Below, piece by piece: positions 52,531 through 62,827 of a DNA stretch of 64,000 nucleotides; position 1 is the first letter of the stretch, and every line of letters begins with the position of its first letter. Source of the DNA: Chloroflexota bacterium (lineage in GTDB: Bacteria > Chloroflexota > Anaerolineae > Anaerolineales > Anaerolineaceae); contig WOUT01000009.1 in assembly GCA_009773005.1 (NCBI GenBank), positions 1 through 64,000 on the forward strand. The letters run 5' to 3'. The position numbers and the translations under genes are program-made. The notes under the pieces are model-generated. The model ran no database searches, was not told the DNA's origin, and was given only the letters and a program-made list of their open reading frames with translations.

Positions 52531-54991
52531 GTTTTTTAGTTTTTGCCGGAATTGAAATCAGGTTCGAATAATCCACTACTGATGTGATCCGTTGAATTTC
52601 ATCTCCACTCTTGAGTTCTGTCAATGTTTTTCCACTTGTCGCACGTTTTCCGGTTGGAACATCATCCAGCCGGAATATTTTTGCAGCCGCTTTCTTAAAG
52701 TGAAGTGAGATTTGAGTATTCTTTTTTCCTGATACGGCACCAATAATTTCACTACCAGGTTTCAGTTTGCATGTGTTAACCCCTTGCCCGTACCTGCCCT
52801 GTACCGGGAACACCTCCTCCTCCATGCGCCAACCTTTTCCGTCTGAAGACACAGCAAGGATTTCAACACCTTTGTTTAGCTCGACAAGACTGGCTACTTT
52901 ATCTTCATCAGAAAGCTTGAGTGCATTTACTCCAGCTGCTATCAAACCCATCGGACGCACGTCACTCCCTCTGAACCGAATGGACATTCCTGATTTTGTA
53001 AATATCAGATAATTGGTTTCATTTTCAGTCAATAATACCCAACCTAATTCATCGTTCTCATTTGCCTTCGCTAAAGTGAATAAATCCGATGATGGACCTG
53101 GCAATTCTGACACCAATGACTTTTTGATCATTCCTTGCTGACTCATGGTTGTTACACAAAAGGTTTCTGATTTTTTTTGTTCATTAGAAACACAAAACAT
53201 TCCAATCGGGATGTCGCCATCCTGGAAAGGCGCAATCCGGAAATAATCCGAGCCGTTTTCCAAATCTTCGACCGTTGAGAGGGTCTGCGCTGCGACACAA
53301 GCGCATTTTCCAGACCTTGATACCAAATATAAATTCTGATGTGAATCAGTTTTAAGTATATAAATCGGCGCTTCACGACCGCCTAGTCGCGGTGGATTGG
53401 TTTCTGTCATTTTAGCGACTTTTCCATCTTTTGACATGCCGATCCACACATTTTCTACCGGGGTCACGTCTTTGACTGTCAACAGATCAGAGGCTACCTT
53501 TCCTTCCTTTAACATTATGATCTGTGTTTTCCTGCGGTCAGCATATTTCTCGCGAACTTGAGTTAATTCAGAGATCACTGCTTGTCTTCGTTTTACCTCT
53601 GATTTTAAGAGCGCCTGTAATTCCTTGACCAGTTCAATAAGCTCTTTATATTCCTGTTCAATTTTGCGCCGTTCTAGAGAAGCCAGGCGTTTTAAAGGCA
53701 TATCGAGGATTGCTTGTGCTTGAATCCCAGATAGTTTAAATTTCTTTGTCAATTTTTCTTTTGCCTGATCGCTATCTTGAGACCCTCTGATCAAAGCGAT
53801 AACTTCATCTAGGAATTTTATTGCGATTCGTAATCCTTCAATAATGTGAATTCTTTCCTCAGCCATTTTAAGATCAAAATCGCTTCTTCTTTTTACAACT
53901 TCAAGTCTGTGTTCAATAAATACCTTTAATGCCTGCTTCAATGAGAGAAGTTTTGGTTCTCCATTCACGAGAGCAAGCAAATTTATGCTGTAGGTAATTT
54001 GTAACGGTGTACGCTTATACAGTGTTCTCAAAGTCTTGTCAGCATCTGCCGTCTTGTTTAATTCGATCACAATCCGCATTCCGTGCCGGTCTGACTCATC
54101 ACGCAGGTCTGAAACGCCATCCAATGCTCCATCACGTGATAACTCAGCAATACGCTCAATCAACGCGGATTTATTCGTCATATAAGGCAATTCGGTGATG
54201 ATAATCCGGCTCTTGCCGCGTGCCATTTCTTCCAAATTTAACTGCCCGCGCAGGGTTAATCGTCCCTTCCCGGTTGCATAAGCAGCCTGAAGTTCATTCT
54301 GCTCATGTTCTTGTAGAATAATTCCCCCGGTCGGAAAATCGGGACCTTGTATATGCTTCATTAGATCGCCGACTGTGATATCGTCCAATTTTTGCCAATG
54401 TTCAAGGAGGTAGATCAAAGCATCAATGGTTTCTCCCAAATTGTGCGGCGGGATACTTGTGGCCATACCCACTGCAATACCTGTAGCTCCATTCACAAGC
54501 ATGTTCGGGATTGCCGATGGCAGTACGTTCGGTTCACTGAGTGTATCGTCAAAATTTCGATCAAAATTAACCGTATCTCGGTCTAATTGTTTTAGAAGAT
54601 CAAGTGCAAACGGCGTAATCCGAGCTTCCGTGTATCGCATGGCAGCTGGCGGATCACCGTCAACACTGCCAAAGTTACCTTGTCCATCCACCAGAGCATA
54701 TCGCATTGAAAAATCCTGCGCCAATCGAGCCATCGATTCATAAACAGCCTGGTCTCCGTGTGGATGGTATTTGCCGAGGACTTCTCCAACAATCCTGGCA
54801 GATTTCTTGTAAGCGCTGTCAGACCTGATACCCATGTCGTACATAGCATAAAGGAGTCTTCTTTGAACCGGTTTTAAACCATCGCGCGCATCAGGCAATG
54901 CTCTTGAGACGATCACACTCATGGCATAATCCAGATAGGATTGCTGCATTTCGTGATCGATATCTATCTTCTTAACTATTCCCATGTCCAT
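52520..54991 (-). CDS. gyrA: DNA gyrase subunit A (type IIA topoisomerase A subunit)
   Basis: The breakage-reunion subunit (823 aa). The N-terminal winged-helix has [22 protein letters not shown], the quinolone-pocket region [18 protein letters not shown], and the active-site Tyr in [13 protein letters not shown] coiled-coil tower follows, then a six-bladed beta-pinwheel. The GyrA box, needed for DNA wrapping, appears only in degenerate form ([10 protein letters not shown]), so ParC/topoisomerase IV is not excluded. gyrB is not adjacent. The ATG at 54991 has CAGGAG upstream. Confidence 0.93.
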   Translation of the reverse strand: MDMGIVKKIDIDHEMQQSYLDYAMSVIVSRALPDARDGLKPVQRRLLYAMYDMGIRSDSAYKKSARIVGEVLGKYHPHGDQAVYESMARLAQDFSMRYALVDGQGNFGSVDGDPPAAMRYTEARITPFALDLLKQLDRDTVNFDRNFDDTLSEPNVLPSAIPNMLVNGATGIAVGMATSIPPHNLGETIDALIYLLEHWQKLDDITVGDLMKHIQGPDFPTGGIILQEHEQNELQAAYATGKGRLTLRGQLNLEEMARGKSRIIITELPYMTNKSALIERIAELSRDGALDGVSDLRDESDRHGMRIVIELNKTADADKTLRTLYKRTPLQITYSINLLALVNGEPKLLSLKQALKVFIEHRLEVVKRRSDFDLKMAEERIHIIEGLRIAIKFLDEVIALIRGSQDSDQAKEKLTKKFKLSGIQAQAILDMPLKRLASLERRKIEQEYKELIELVKELQALLKSEVKRRQAVISELTQVREKYADRRKTQIIMLKEGKVASDLLTVKDVTPVENVWIGMSKDGKVAKMTETNPPRLGGREAPIYILKTDSHQNLYLVSRSGKCACVAAQTLSTVEDLENGSDYFRIAPFQDGDIPIGMFCVSNEQKKSETFCVTTMSQQGMIKKSLVSELPGPSSDLFTLAKANENDELGWVLLTENETNYLIFTKSGMSIRFRGSDVRPMGLIAAGVNALKLSDEDKVASLVELNKGVEILAVSSDGKGWRMEEEVFPVQGRYGQGVNTCKLKPGSEIIGAVSGKKNTQISLHFKKAAAKIFRLDDVPTGKRATSGKTLTELKSGDEIQRITSVVDYSNLISIPAKTKKPKP

Positions 54992-55021
54992 AAACTACTC
55001 CTGTCTCCTCAGCGAATATAC

Positions 55022-55050
55022 ACTATAAGTTTACACTAGCCATAGTTAAA
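55022..55050 (-). promoter_or_regulatory. Possible gyrA promoter
   Basis: On the minus strand TTTAAC (55050-55045) and TATAGT (55027-55022) are 17 bp apart. The -35 is poor. The box lies between the rpoC terminator and the gyrA start, where a promoter is needed. Confidence 0.35.
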
Positions 55051-55066
55051 ACTTACTTTTAGCATT

Positions 55067-55102
55067 AGCAAAATAAAAACCCCGAGGAATAAACTCGGGG
55101 TT
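55067..55102 (-). terminator. Intrinsic terminator of rpoC
   Basis: AACCCCGAG (55078-55086) pairs with CTCGGGGTT (55094-55102) around a 7-nt loop, and the minus strand continues with TTTTATTTT. It starts 18 bp after the rpoC stop codon. Confidence 0.9.
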
Positions 55103-55120
55103 CTATATATTAAAGGGTTT

Positions 55121-58100
55121 TTAATCTGCTGAGGCTTGTTCAGCTTCTTCAATAATTGGCTCTTTAATTTCAGGGAGCGCTTCCACTACAGGAGTAAACC
55201 GCCCATGAACAAAACCAGTTCCTGCCGGTATGAGTTTTCCAATGATCACATTTTCTTTCAAACCGAAGAGCGGATCTTCAGTTGAAGCGATGGCAGCGCC
55301 AGCTAAAACCTTGATGGTATGTTGGAAGGATGCTGCAGACAGGAAGGAATCAGTGCTCAAGGAAGCTTTGGTGACTCCGAGCAGAATCTCCACAAACCGG
55401 GCTGGCTGTTTCCCTTGAGCGATCAGGTTTTCATTCGTCTGCTTGATCTCCAATCGATCAATAACATCCATTGGAAGATACTTGGAATCACCAGGACGAA
55501 TCACCTGCACTTTACCAACCATCTTGCGAATGATCACTTCGAAGTGTTTATCATTAATATTTTGACCCTGAGCCCGATAGACTTTTTGAACCTCGGTCAT
55601 GAGATAGATCTGAGCCGCCTCGCGTCCCTTGATCTTTAGAATTGTATGCGGATTGATGGAACCTTCAGTCAATGGAGCGCCTGCCTCAACCTTTTGACCG
55701 TCCCGAATGATTAATCGTGAAGTACTCGGAATTTCATAATCCTCACTCTCACGTTGTTCATAAGAGACGTACACTTTTCGGTTTTCAACCCGCACACGAC
55801 CATTGTGTTGGGCAGTGATTTGAGCTTCGCCTAAATTCGCAATGACATCACTCAAGGAGATCGTGGTTTCATCTTTTACAATGATTTGCCAGTCGGCCGG
55901 AATTTCATATTCATCGGCAACCATCTCGCTGTGTTCCACTCGAACAATTCTTTGGTCCCCGGCACGCTCACTTTGAATAGCATTGGCTGTACCTGCAATA
56001 CTTGTCACCACAGCCTCACCCTTTGGCATTCTGCGCGCTTCAAAAAGTTCTTCCACACGCGGCAGACCGGTTGTAATGTCTCCGCCCGCAGCGACACCAC
56101 CCGTGTGGAATGTACGCAACGTTAGCTGCGTGCCAGGCTCACCGATGGATTGTGCTGCTACGACGCCCACAGCTGATCCGAGAACCACCAATGCCCCACG
56201 GCCGAGATCCATGCCATAGCACATTGCGCAAATGCCATGGATCAATGAACAAGTCATGGCTGAGCGTACAAATACTTTTTCGACACCAGTATTCATCACT
56301 TTGCGGACAAGATCATGATCAAACAGATCGCCACGCTCAGCAATTACCTCACCAGTTTTTGGATCTGCGAGACGGGCTGCAATTGTACGTCCAAAAAGAC
56401 GTTCTCCCAAGTTCTGACCAGCAACATCGTCTTCCTTACGGATCCAGATACCATCTTCAGTGCCACAATCATGCTCATTGATGATGATATCCTGTGCGAT
56501 ATCCACCAGACGTCGGGTCAAATAACCTGCATCTGCAGTACGTAGTGCGGTGTCCGCCAAACCTTTTCGCGCGCCGTGTGTTGAAATGAAATATTCCAGT
56601 GCGGTCAGTCCTTCACGGAAGTTCGAAGTGATCGGCAAACGGATAATACGTCCTGCCGGGTCAGCCATCAAACCGCGCATGCCTGCCAACTGGGCGATTG
56701 GACCAAAACCACCTTTTGTAGCGCCTGAGTTGGCCATGGTTGCCAGGTTTCCATTGGGATCCATATGCTTGCGAACAGAATCGCCAACCTCCTTGGTTGT
56801 ATCCTGCCACACTTTGATAACTTGCTCATTGCGTTCTTGTTCTGTCAGCAATCCGCGGCGGTAGCCTTTGTTGATCTGATCAACTTCGCTTTGTGACGCG
56901 GCAAGGATCGCAGTTTTTTCTTCGGGAACAGAAATATCTGCAACTGCAATCGTGATTCCAGATTTCATTGCATATTGGAATCCAATATCCTTAATATTGT
57001 CAGCTACCTCTGTTGTCACAGTCTCGCCACAAATATCATAGACGTCGGCGATCAAATTCTTAACACCAGTCTTTTCAAGCACACGATTATCAAACTGAAC
57101 TTCATCAGGCAGAATGCGGTTAAAAAGCACCCTCCCAACAGTTGTGCTGATCATTCTTGTAACGGGCTTGTCAAGTCGTTCATGTTTATCATTGAACCAG
57201 GTATACAATTTTACATTTACATCTGTGTGTAATTCCACCTGACCTAATTGATAAGCTAGCTCTACCTCATCCATGTCAGCAAAATTACGTCCATCACCCT
57301 TGTGAAGCCGGTTGTCTTCCATTGTGAGGTAGTACACTCCAAGTACCATATCCTTACCTGGGCTGATGATCGGTTCTCCATCAGCTGGTTTCAGCAGGTT
57401 TTTGGAGGACAGCATCAATGTTCGGGCTTCTCGAACTGCTTTCTCCGAGAGGGGAACATGAACAGCCATCTGGTCGCCATCAAAGTCAGCATTGAACGCG
57501 GTAGTAACCAACGGATGGAGTTGAATTGCGCTTCCTTCAATGAGAATTGGTTCAAAAGCTTGAATACCCAGACGGTGAAGTGTTGGCGCACGGTTTAGCA
57601 GAACTGGTCGTTCCTTGATAACCTCTTCCAATACTTCGTAAACTTCAGGGCGGTTGCGTTCGATAAAGCGTCTGGCGCCTTTTACGTTTGCTGCGTAGCT
57701 ATGAGAGACCAGGCGGGAGATCACAAATGGTCTGAAGAGTTCAAGCGCCATGGATTTTGGCAGACCGCACTGGTAAAGTTTAAGTTGTGGTCCGACAACA
57801 ATAACCGAGCGGCCTGAGTAATCAACACGTTTACCGAGCAGGTTGCGACGGAATCTACCCTTCTTGCCTTTAAGCATGTCACTCAAAGATTTCAACTCGC
57901 GTCTGCCTCGGCGGGAAAGCGCTTTGCCGCGTTGTGAATTATCGATCAATGAATCCACGGCTTCCTGAAGCATTCGTTTTTCATTACGAACAATCACATC
58001 CGGTGCGCCTAGTTCAAGCAGGCGTTTCAAACGGTTATTGCGGTTAATAACGCGCCTGTAGAGGTCATTCATATCAGAGGTCGCAAACCTGCCACCATCC

Positions 58101-59365
58101 AATGGAACCATCGGACGCAGGTCAGGGGGAATAACCGGTAGAACTGTGAGGATCATCCATTCCGGTCGGTTGCCGGATCTTCTGAATGATTCAACGACTT
58201 TTAAGCGAGTCGTAGCTTTTTTGCGCTTTTGTTTACTCTTTGAAGTGCGAACCTCGGTCCACAAATCTGCAGAAAGCTTTTCCAGGTCAAGTCGGCGCAG
58301 GACATCATAAAACGCCTCGGCTCCCATATCCGCCCGGAAGACCTGACCCCAGCGAGATTTCAACTCTCGATAGCGGCTTTCGGTAAGGAAAGTGAACGGG
58401 TGAAGTTCCTGAAGTTCATCACGTAAATGCGAGTTTTGGTCTTGAGATACACTGGATTGATCTTCAAGTGAATTCCGAAGTGTTTCCATCACTTCATCTG
58501 CTTCAGCTTTGACCAGCTCAATACTCATCTTGATCTGTTCAAGATCACGCTGAAGTTCCTTTTTAAATTCGCTTTCAATTTCTTCCAGACTTTCTTTCAC
58601 TGCTTTTTGAACGCTGGCAATATGCTTGGAAGTAACCGTATCCCCTATATCAGCAATTAAAACGTCGGCAGCAGAAAAAAACACTTTTTTCTTCAAAATT
58701 TGTCCGGTTTTTTCAGTCAGCAGTTTTTCAAGCGCTTGACCTTCCTGGATTACCGGTTCAAGACGAGCCGCTGTCTGTTCATCAGCTTTAGATTCGATAT
58801 CTGCTTTTCGTTGTTGGAATTCAGCTATTTTTTTGTCGCGTCCAAGTTTCACATCCAGTATCTTGGCGTTAATTTGACTGGCCTGGGCGCGCTCAGAATC
58901 ATTGATCTCATCTTCCAACCGTTTTAATGCTTTTTGTCTGGCGTCGTCGTCAACAAATGTGACGATATATTGGGCAAAATATAAAACACGGTCCAAATTT
59001 CGGCGAGAAATATCCAGCAAAAGCCCTAAATAAGATGGGATCCGGCGGGTATACCAAATATGAGCTACTGGGGTTGCTAAATCAATGTGCCCCATTCTCT
59101 CGCGCCGAACAGATGCACGGGTAACTTCAACACCGCATTTATCACAGACGATTCCTTTGTAACGAGGGTTCTTATATTTTCCACAATAACATTGGTAATC
59201 ACGTGAAGGTCCAAAGATCGCCTCACAAAATAGACCATCTTTTTCTGGACGTAAACGTCGATAATTAATTGTTTCGGGTTTGAGTACTTCACCATACGAC
59301 CAACTGCGAATTGTTTCTGGTGAAGCAAGGTTAATGCGAAGGGCAACCAGACTTTTTGTTTCCAC
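55121..59365 (-). CDS. rpoC: RNA polymerase beta' subunit
   Basis: Beta' subunit of RNA polymerase (1414 aa). The N-terminal zinc ribbon (CYCGKYK and CDKCGVEVT) is followed by a long coiled-coil insertion (about residues 135-310, rich in Glu, Lys and Gln). The clamp and the catalytic NADFDGDQM Mg site come next, then trigger-loop [18 protein letters not shown] and the second zinc site ([11 protein letters not shown]). The start is GTG with AGGAGG upstream. Unlike in most bacteria no rpoB precedes it: the upstream neighbour is a histidine kinase gene, 149 bp away, and rpoC has its own promoter and terminator. Confidence 0.97.
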   Translation of the reverse strand: METKSLVALRINLASPETIRSWSYGEVLKPETINYRRLRPEKDGLFCEAIFGPSRDYQCYCGKYKNPRYKGIVCDKCGVEVTRASVRRERMGHIDLATPVAHIWYTRRIPSYLGLLLDISRRNLDRVLYFAQYIVTFVDDDARQKALKRLEDEINDSERAQASQINAKILDVKLGRDKKIAEFQQRKADIESKADEQTAARLEPVIQEGQALEKLLTEKTGQILKKKVFFSAADVLIADIGDTVTSKHIASVQKAVKESLEEIESEFKKELQRDLEQIKMSIELVKAEADEVMETLRNSLEDQSSVSQDQNSHLRDELQELHPFTFLTESRYRELKSRWGQVFRADMGAEAFYDVLRRLDLEKLSADLWTEVRTSKSKQKRKKATTRLKVVESFRRSGNRPEWMILTVLPVIPPDLRPMVPLDGGRFATSDMNDLYRRVINRNNRLKRLLELGAPDVIVRNEKRMLQEAVDSLIDNSQRGKALSRRGRRELKSLSDMLKGKKGRFRRNLLGKRVDYSGRSVIVVGPQLKLYQCGLPKSMALELFRPFVISRLVSHSYAANVKGARRFIERNRPEVYEVLEEVIKERPVLLNRAPTLHRLGIQAFEPILIEGSAIQLHPLVTTAFNADFDGDQMAVHVPLSEKAVREARTLMLSSKNLLKPADGEPIISPGKDMVLGVYYLTMEDNRLHKGDGRNFADMDEVELAYQLGQVELHTDVNVKLYTWFNDKHERLDKPVTRMISTTVGRVLFNRILPDEVQFDNRVLEKTGVKNLIADVYDICGETVTTEVADNIKDIGFQYAMKSGITIAVADISVPEEKTAILAASQSEVDQINKGYRRGLLTEQERNEQVIKVWQDTTKEVGDSVRKHMDPNGNLATMANSGATKGGFGPIAQLAGMRGLMADPAGRIIRLPITSNFREGLTALEYFISTHGARKGLADTALRTADAGYLTRRLVDIAQDIIINEHDCGTEDGIWIRKEDDVAGQNLGERLFGRTIAARLADPKTGEVIAERGDLFDHDLVRKVMNTGVEKVFVRSAMTCSLIHGICAMCYGMDLGRGALVVLGSAVGVVAAQSIGEPGTQLTLRTFHTGGVAAGGDITTGLPRVEELFEARRMPKGEAVVTSIAGTANAIQSERAGDQRIVRVEHSEMVADEYEIPADWQIIVKDETTISLSDVIANLGEAQITAQHNGRVRVENRKVYVSYEQRESEDYEIPSTSRLIIRDGQKVEAGAPLTEGSINPHTILKIKGREAAQIYLMTEVQKVYRAQGQNINDKHFEVIIRKMVGKVQVIRPGDSKYLPMDVIDRLEIKQTNENLIAQGKQPARFVEILLGVTKASLSTDSFLSAASFQHTIKVLAGAAIASTEDPLFGLKENVIIGKLIPAGTGFVHGRFTPVVEALPEIKEPIIEEAEQASAD

Positions 59366-59408
59366 TAAACGCCTCCTGTTGGGAACTCTGGAGCAATTAA
59401 ACGAGTAT

Positions 59409-59436
59409 CAGCGCACTGACGATAGAGCCTGCGCTG
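59409..59436 (-). promoter_or_regulatory. Hairpin in the rpoC leader
   Basis: CAGCGCA (59409-59415) pairs with TGCGCTG (59430-59436) around a 14-nt loop, within the roughly 110-nt leader between the rpoC promoter and the GTG start. Its role is unknown; no T-tract follows. Confidence 0.5.
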
Positions 59437-59478
59437 AATAATTTAGGGGTGCAGTTTATAAAAATCATGCAACTAAAA

Positions 59479-59505
59479 ATTATACCACAAATTTTATTTT
59501 TTCAA
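59479..59505 (-). promoter_or_regulatory. Extended -10 promoter of rpoC
   Basis: On the minus strand TGGTATAAT (59487-59479) is an extended -10 box, with TTGAAA (59505-59500) 15 bp upstream of the TATAAT. The context TTGTGGTATAAT nearly repeats the rpsF promoter (TTGTGGTAAAAT). Confidence 0.65.
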
Positions 59506-59514
59506 TGGTTCTTT

Positions 59515-62500
59515 TTATTTTAATTCAAGATTGGTTTGTTTGATCGGAATTTCCAAAAAGAATGTACTTCCCTTTCCAAGGTTACTCCTTGCCCAGGCTC
59601 TCCCATTATGTCGTTCAGCAATTGATTTCACAATGGATAATCCAAGCCCAGAACCCTTCAGGAATGTGTTTTCTTTTTTACCAGTGCGCGTGAATTTGTC
59701 AAATATTTTTGGTATATCCAGAGGAGCGATTCCCTGGCCATGATCTTGTATCTCAAATACAACCGAATCAGTATTAACCTGCAACCGTAAAGAGATCTGA
59801 CCACCCAATGGTGAAAACTTGATCGCGTTCTCCAATAAGTTATATAGCGCTTGCTGGAGAAGCGCTTTATCTGCTTCTATCCTCAAATCATGTGCAACGG
59901 TCAATTCACGCATGACTTGAACCTTGCGTTGAGTAGCTAGAGGTTGCAAAAGTTTAACAACTTCATCGAACAAATCAATAGGCGCTACTTTCTCAAGTTG
60001 AAGAACCACACCGGATTCGATTCGCCCTAGATCCAGCAATTTATCAACCATTTGGTCAATATTATCAAGACCGGTGATGATTTTCTCAGCATAATCCTTT
60101 TGTTGTTCATTTAGGTCGCCGACCATTTGCATCATTGTTGCATACCCTCTAACAATTCCCATTGGAGCGCGCAGATCATGGCTTACAGTCGCTACGAAAT
60201 CGGATTTCATTTTTTCCAATTCGCGAAATTCTGTGATATCACGCAAAACACAGACCTTGCCAACAACAGCGTTTTCAACCACAACTGAAGAGATGGATAA
60301 GGCGAAAGTTTTTCCGTTTCCAATGTTTATCTCGCTTGAATTTTCACTCTTTTCAAAGTTCAATTTCAAAAATTCAATGAATTCAGGAGAAACGATCGTT
60401 CCAATGGAATCCTTCTCGCCTTCAGGCTCACCGATTAATCCAGTCACTTCTTTTGCAGCCTGGTTGGCAATTAGCAGTTTTCCACTTTCGCCCACCACCA
60501 ATACAGGTTCCGGTGTTGAAGCTAATACAGACTCCAATCGTTTTTTTCCAATTTCTGCATTCATATACAAACTTGAATTAGAAACCGCAAGGATGGCTTG
60601 ACCGGCAATAGTATTTAAGAAACGAATTTCTTCGTCACGAAATCGATGGGGTTGAGTATAGGCAATCCATAAAATTCCAAACGCTTTATCTCCCTCTTTT
60701 AGTGAAATTGCGATCAGCGCTGACGGGATTACAGTTCCTTTGAATGCTCCCATCCGACGAATCCGGGTTTTCGAAGGTATGACAGTAATCCGTTCACCTT
60801 GTAATTGTTCGAGCAGTATCCTGTCCAGTTCAGCATACTCATCGGCATCATCCCCGGCTTTAAAGGTAACTATCTCTTCCTCTAATCCAAAAAGCGACCC
60901 GTTTTTGAGGATCAGTCTAGCAGAATTTGCTCCATAGGATAGACAGGCATTTAATAAATGTACGGAAGTTTTTCCAATCTCAAAATTGGACGCGATTCCT
61001 TGAGACACATTAAGCAATACATCCAACTCTTCCAAGCGTGATTTCAGGCTGGTGCGCATCTGTTCAAACGCTGACCCCAATCTGCCAACTTCATCTACAC
61101 CGCTGACCTCAATCTTTTGATCAAGTCCGCCTTTGGAAATCTCATCAGCCTGTTTTGCCAAAGCCACCAACGAAAGTGACAATGAGCCTACCATAAAGCG
61201 CAGCAACAGATATGCAGCCAGTGAAATCAGAATTGAAATTGCCAGCAAAGGGATTGCAATCTGCAATGCCAGGTCTTGTGCATAACTTGCCGGCAACGAA
61301 AGAAGTATTTTCCAATTCTTCTCACTCGTTATCGCTGCATAAACCATTCGCCTTGTACCCGTCCCGCTGGTATCTTCAAAGTATTCGGATGTTTCGGGAA
61401 CTAATCCCTGGTAAGTGGTCAGTATGAGGTTTGGATTCGTGTGAAACAGGATACGGTTTTCCCCGTCCAGGATTACCCCTTCGCCGCCAGCATTTTTGAT
61501 TTCTTCCAAGGCTATTAATGCTGGTTGGGAAAACAAATTAACCCCCAGGTTTGTGCGAGCCGTAATCACACCTTTTGCCAGACCGTATTCATCAGGAATC
61601 GCGGCAATATATGCAATTTGGGCAGAGGATTCACCTGTTGATGGGCCAATGACATAACTTTGGATCAAAACTCCGTTCAGGGCTAATGTTACACCGGCGT
61701 TCTCTTCAGGCGTGAGTAAGTACTGATTAAGGTTAGATGCTGGGTAACCAATTACTGGAGCGCCGGTAAGATCAAAAATAAAAAATTGAGTAAAAAACGG
61801 AATCGTTCTTAATTTGGCTTTTAGAAATTCTCTTCCAGTAATCGGATCATCAGTCGGTATTTTGCTTGCAACCAGATCAAGCAGCAAGCCTTGTCCAGTA
61901 TCTATTAGCGCAGGGATATTCTCGGCAGCAATTTCTGCAGTGCCTTTCAGTCGACTTTGCAACATATCTTGAGCCGCCCGTCCTGCCACGATCCAATCCG
62001 CAATAGAAAGGGTCAACAAAAAAGCAAAAACCAATGGCAAAGCAATGTACAACACTCTGTCCTGCAAACCCGTTTCATAAGGGGATGGGATAAATGTTTT
62101 ATTTTGGATCCAGTATTTGGATTTAGCCGCCAAGGACAATTCAAGCAGCAGTCCGGCCATAACCATTTGGACTGCATTAACCAGCATGATCACCCATGAT
62201 TGAGTAAATGCATAATCCAGGCGCGCGGCCAAAGATCCATTCGTACTAAAGAAAGTCGTCAGTAAAAAGAGAGGGGCTGAAACAATCATCACAGCCAGTG
62301 TCGCGCCGATCGGTCGCCGCAAGAATTGGAAAAGTCGGGATCGATAATTCTGGCGCAATGAAAAACTAATTAACAAGGCTAATGAAGCTGTTTCCAAAGG
62401 AGTGAAAACATTGTGTGTATTCCAAAACGCAGTCACCAAGCCAGATAGAAAACCTAATAAAACAGCGGGAATAAAACCCAGCATCCCCGCTGCAAGTATC

Positions 62501-62793
62501 CACGGTATTGCCGAAAACACCATAATTACTGGTAATGTACTTTCTCGTGTGATATTTGGAAGTGGAAGTGTGTTTTCCCAAGGAAGTTTGAATCCAAAGG
62601 TCAATGGAATAATAATCGTAAAAAAAGAAAGAACACCAAAGAGAATCCAGAATCTTTTGGTATTTTGTATTTGCAGGTTTATACGCAGACCCCAAAAGAT
62701 AACCGCAGCCAAACAAAACCAGCCCAACCAACCGATCAGATGGTAAGGCAGGTCAATATAAGGTTGAGTATCTAAAAGTGTTGCAGTAAACAT
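59515..62793 (-). CDS. Large multi-domain sensor histidine kinase
   Basis: 1092 aa. About seven or eight membrane segments at the N-terminus are followed by a large extracytoplasmic Cache-like sensor region (roughly 270-510), another membrane segment and a HAMP linker (DEVGRLGSAFEQMRTSL). A GAF-like domain comes next, then a PAS-like domain (STPEPVLVVGESGKLLIANQAA). The HisKA domain has phospho-acceptor His872 in VSHDLRAPMG, and the ATPase has N-box Asn989 (NLLENAIKF), DHGQG near 1017 and GSGLGLS near 1047. No response regulator gene is present in the window. The gene starts 34 bp after the secernin-like gene and may be cotranscribed with it. Confidence 0.92.
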   Translation of the reverse strand: MFTATLLDTQPYIDLPYHLIGWLGWFCLAAVIFWGLRINLQIQNTKRFWILFGVLSFFTIIIPLTFGFKLPWENTLPLPNITRESTLPVIMVFSAIPWILAAGMLGFIPAVLLGFLSGLVTAFWNTHNVFTPLETASLALLISFSLRQNYRSRLFQFLRRPIGATLAVMIVSAPLFLLTTFFSTNGSLAARLDYAFTQSWVIMLVNAVQMVMAGLLLELSLAAKSKYWIQNKTFIPSPYETGLQDRVLYIALPLVFAFLLTLSIADWIVAGRAAQDMLQSRLKGTAEIAAENIPALIDTGQGLLLDLVASKIPTDDPITGREFLKAKLRTIPFFTQFFIFDLTGAPVIGYPASNLNQYLLTPEENAGVTLALNGVLIQSYVIGPSTGESSAQIAYIAAIPDEYGLAKGVITARTNLGVNLFSQPALIALEEIKNAGGEGVILDGENRILFHTNPNLILTTYQGLVPETSEYFEDTSGTGTRRMVYAAITSEKNWKILLSLPASYAQDLALQIAIPLLAISILISLAAYLLLRFMVGSLSLSLVALAKQADEISKGGLDQKIEVSGVDEVGRLGSAFEQMRTSLKSRLEELDVLLNVSQGIASNFEIGKTSVHLLNACLSYGANSARLILKNGSLFGLEEEIVTFKAGDDADEYAELDRILLEQLQGERITVIPSKTRIRRMGAFKGTVIPSALIAISLKEGDKAFGILWIAYTQPHRFRDEEIRFLNTIAGQAILAVSNSSLYMNAEIGKKRLESVLASTPEPVLVVGESGKLLIANQAAKEVTGLIGEPEGEKDSIGTIVSPEFIEFLKLNFEKSENSSEINIGNGKTFALSISSVVVENAVVGKVCVLRDITEFRELEKMKSDFVATVSHDLRAPMGIVRGYATMMQMVGDLNEQQKDYAEKIITGLDNIDQMVDKLLDLGRIESGVVLQLEKVAPIDLFDEVVKLLQPLATQRKVQVMRELTVAHDLRIEADKALLQQALYNLLENAIKFSPLGGQISLRLQVNTDSVVFEIQDHGQGIAPLDIPKIFDKFTRTGKKENTFLKGSGLGLSIVKSIAERHNGRAWARSNLGKGSTFFLEIPIKQTNLELK

Positions 62794-62827
62794 TGAATCT
62801 ATCGGCGCTTTCTCTTAAGTTTCATCA

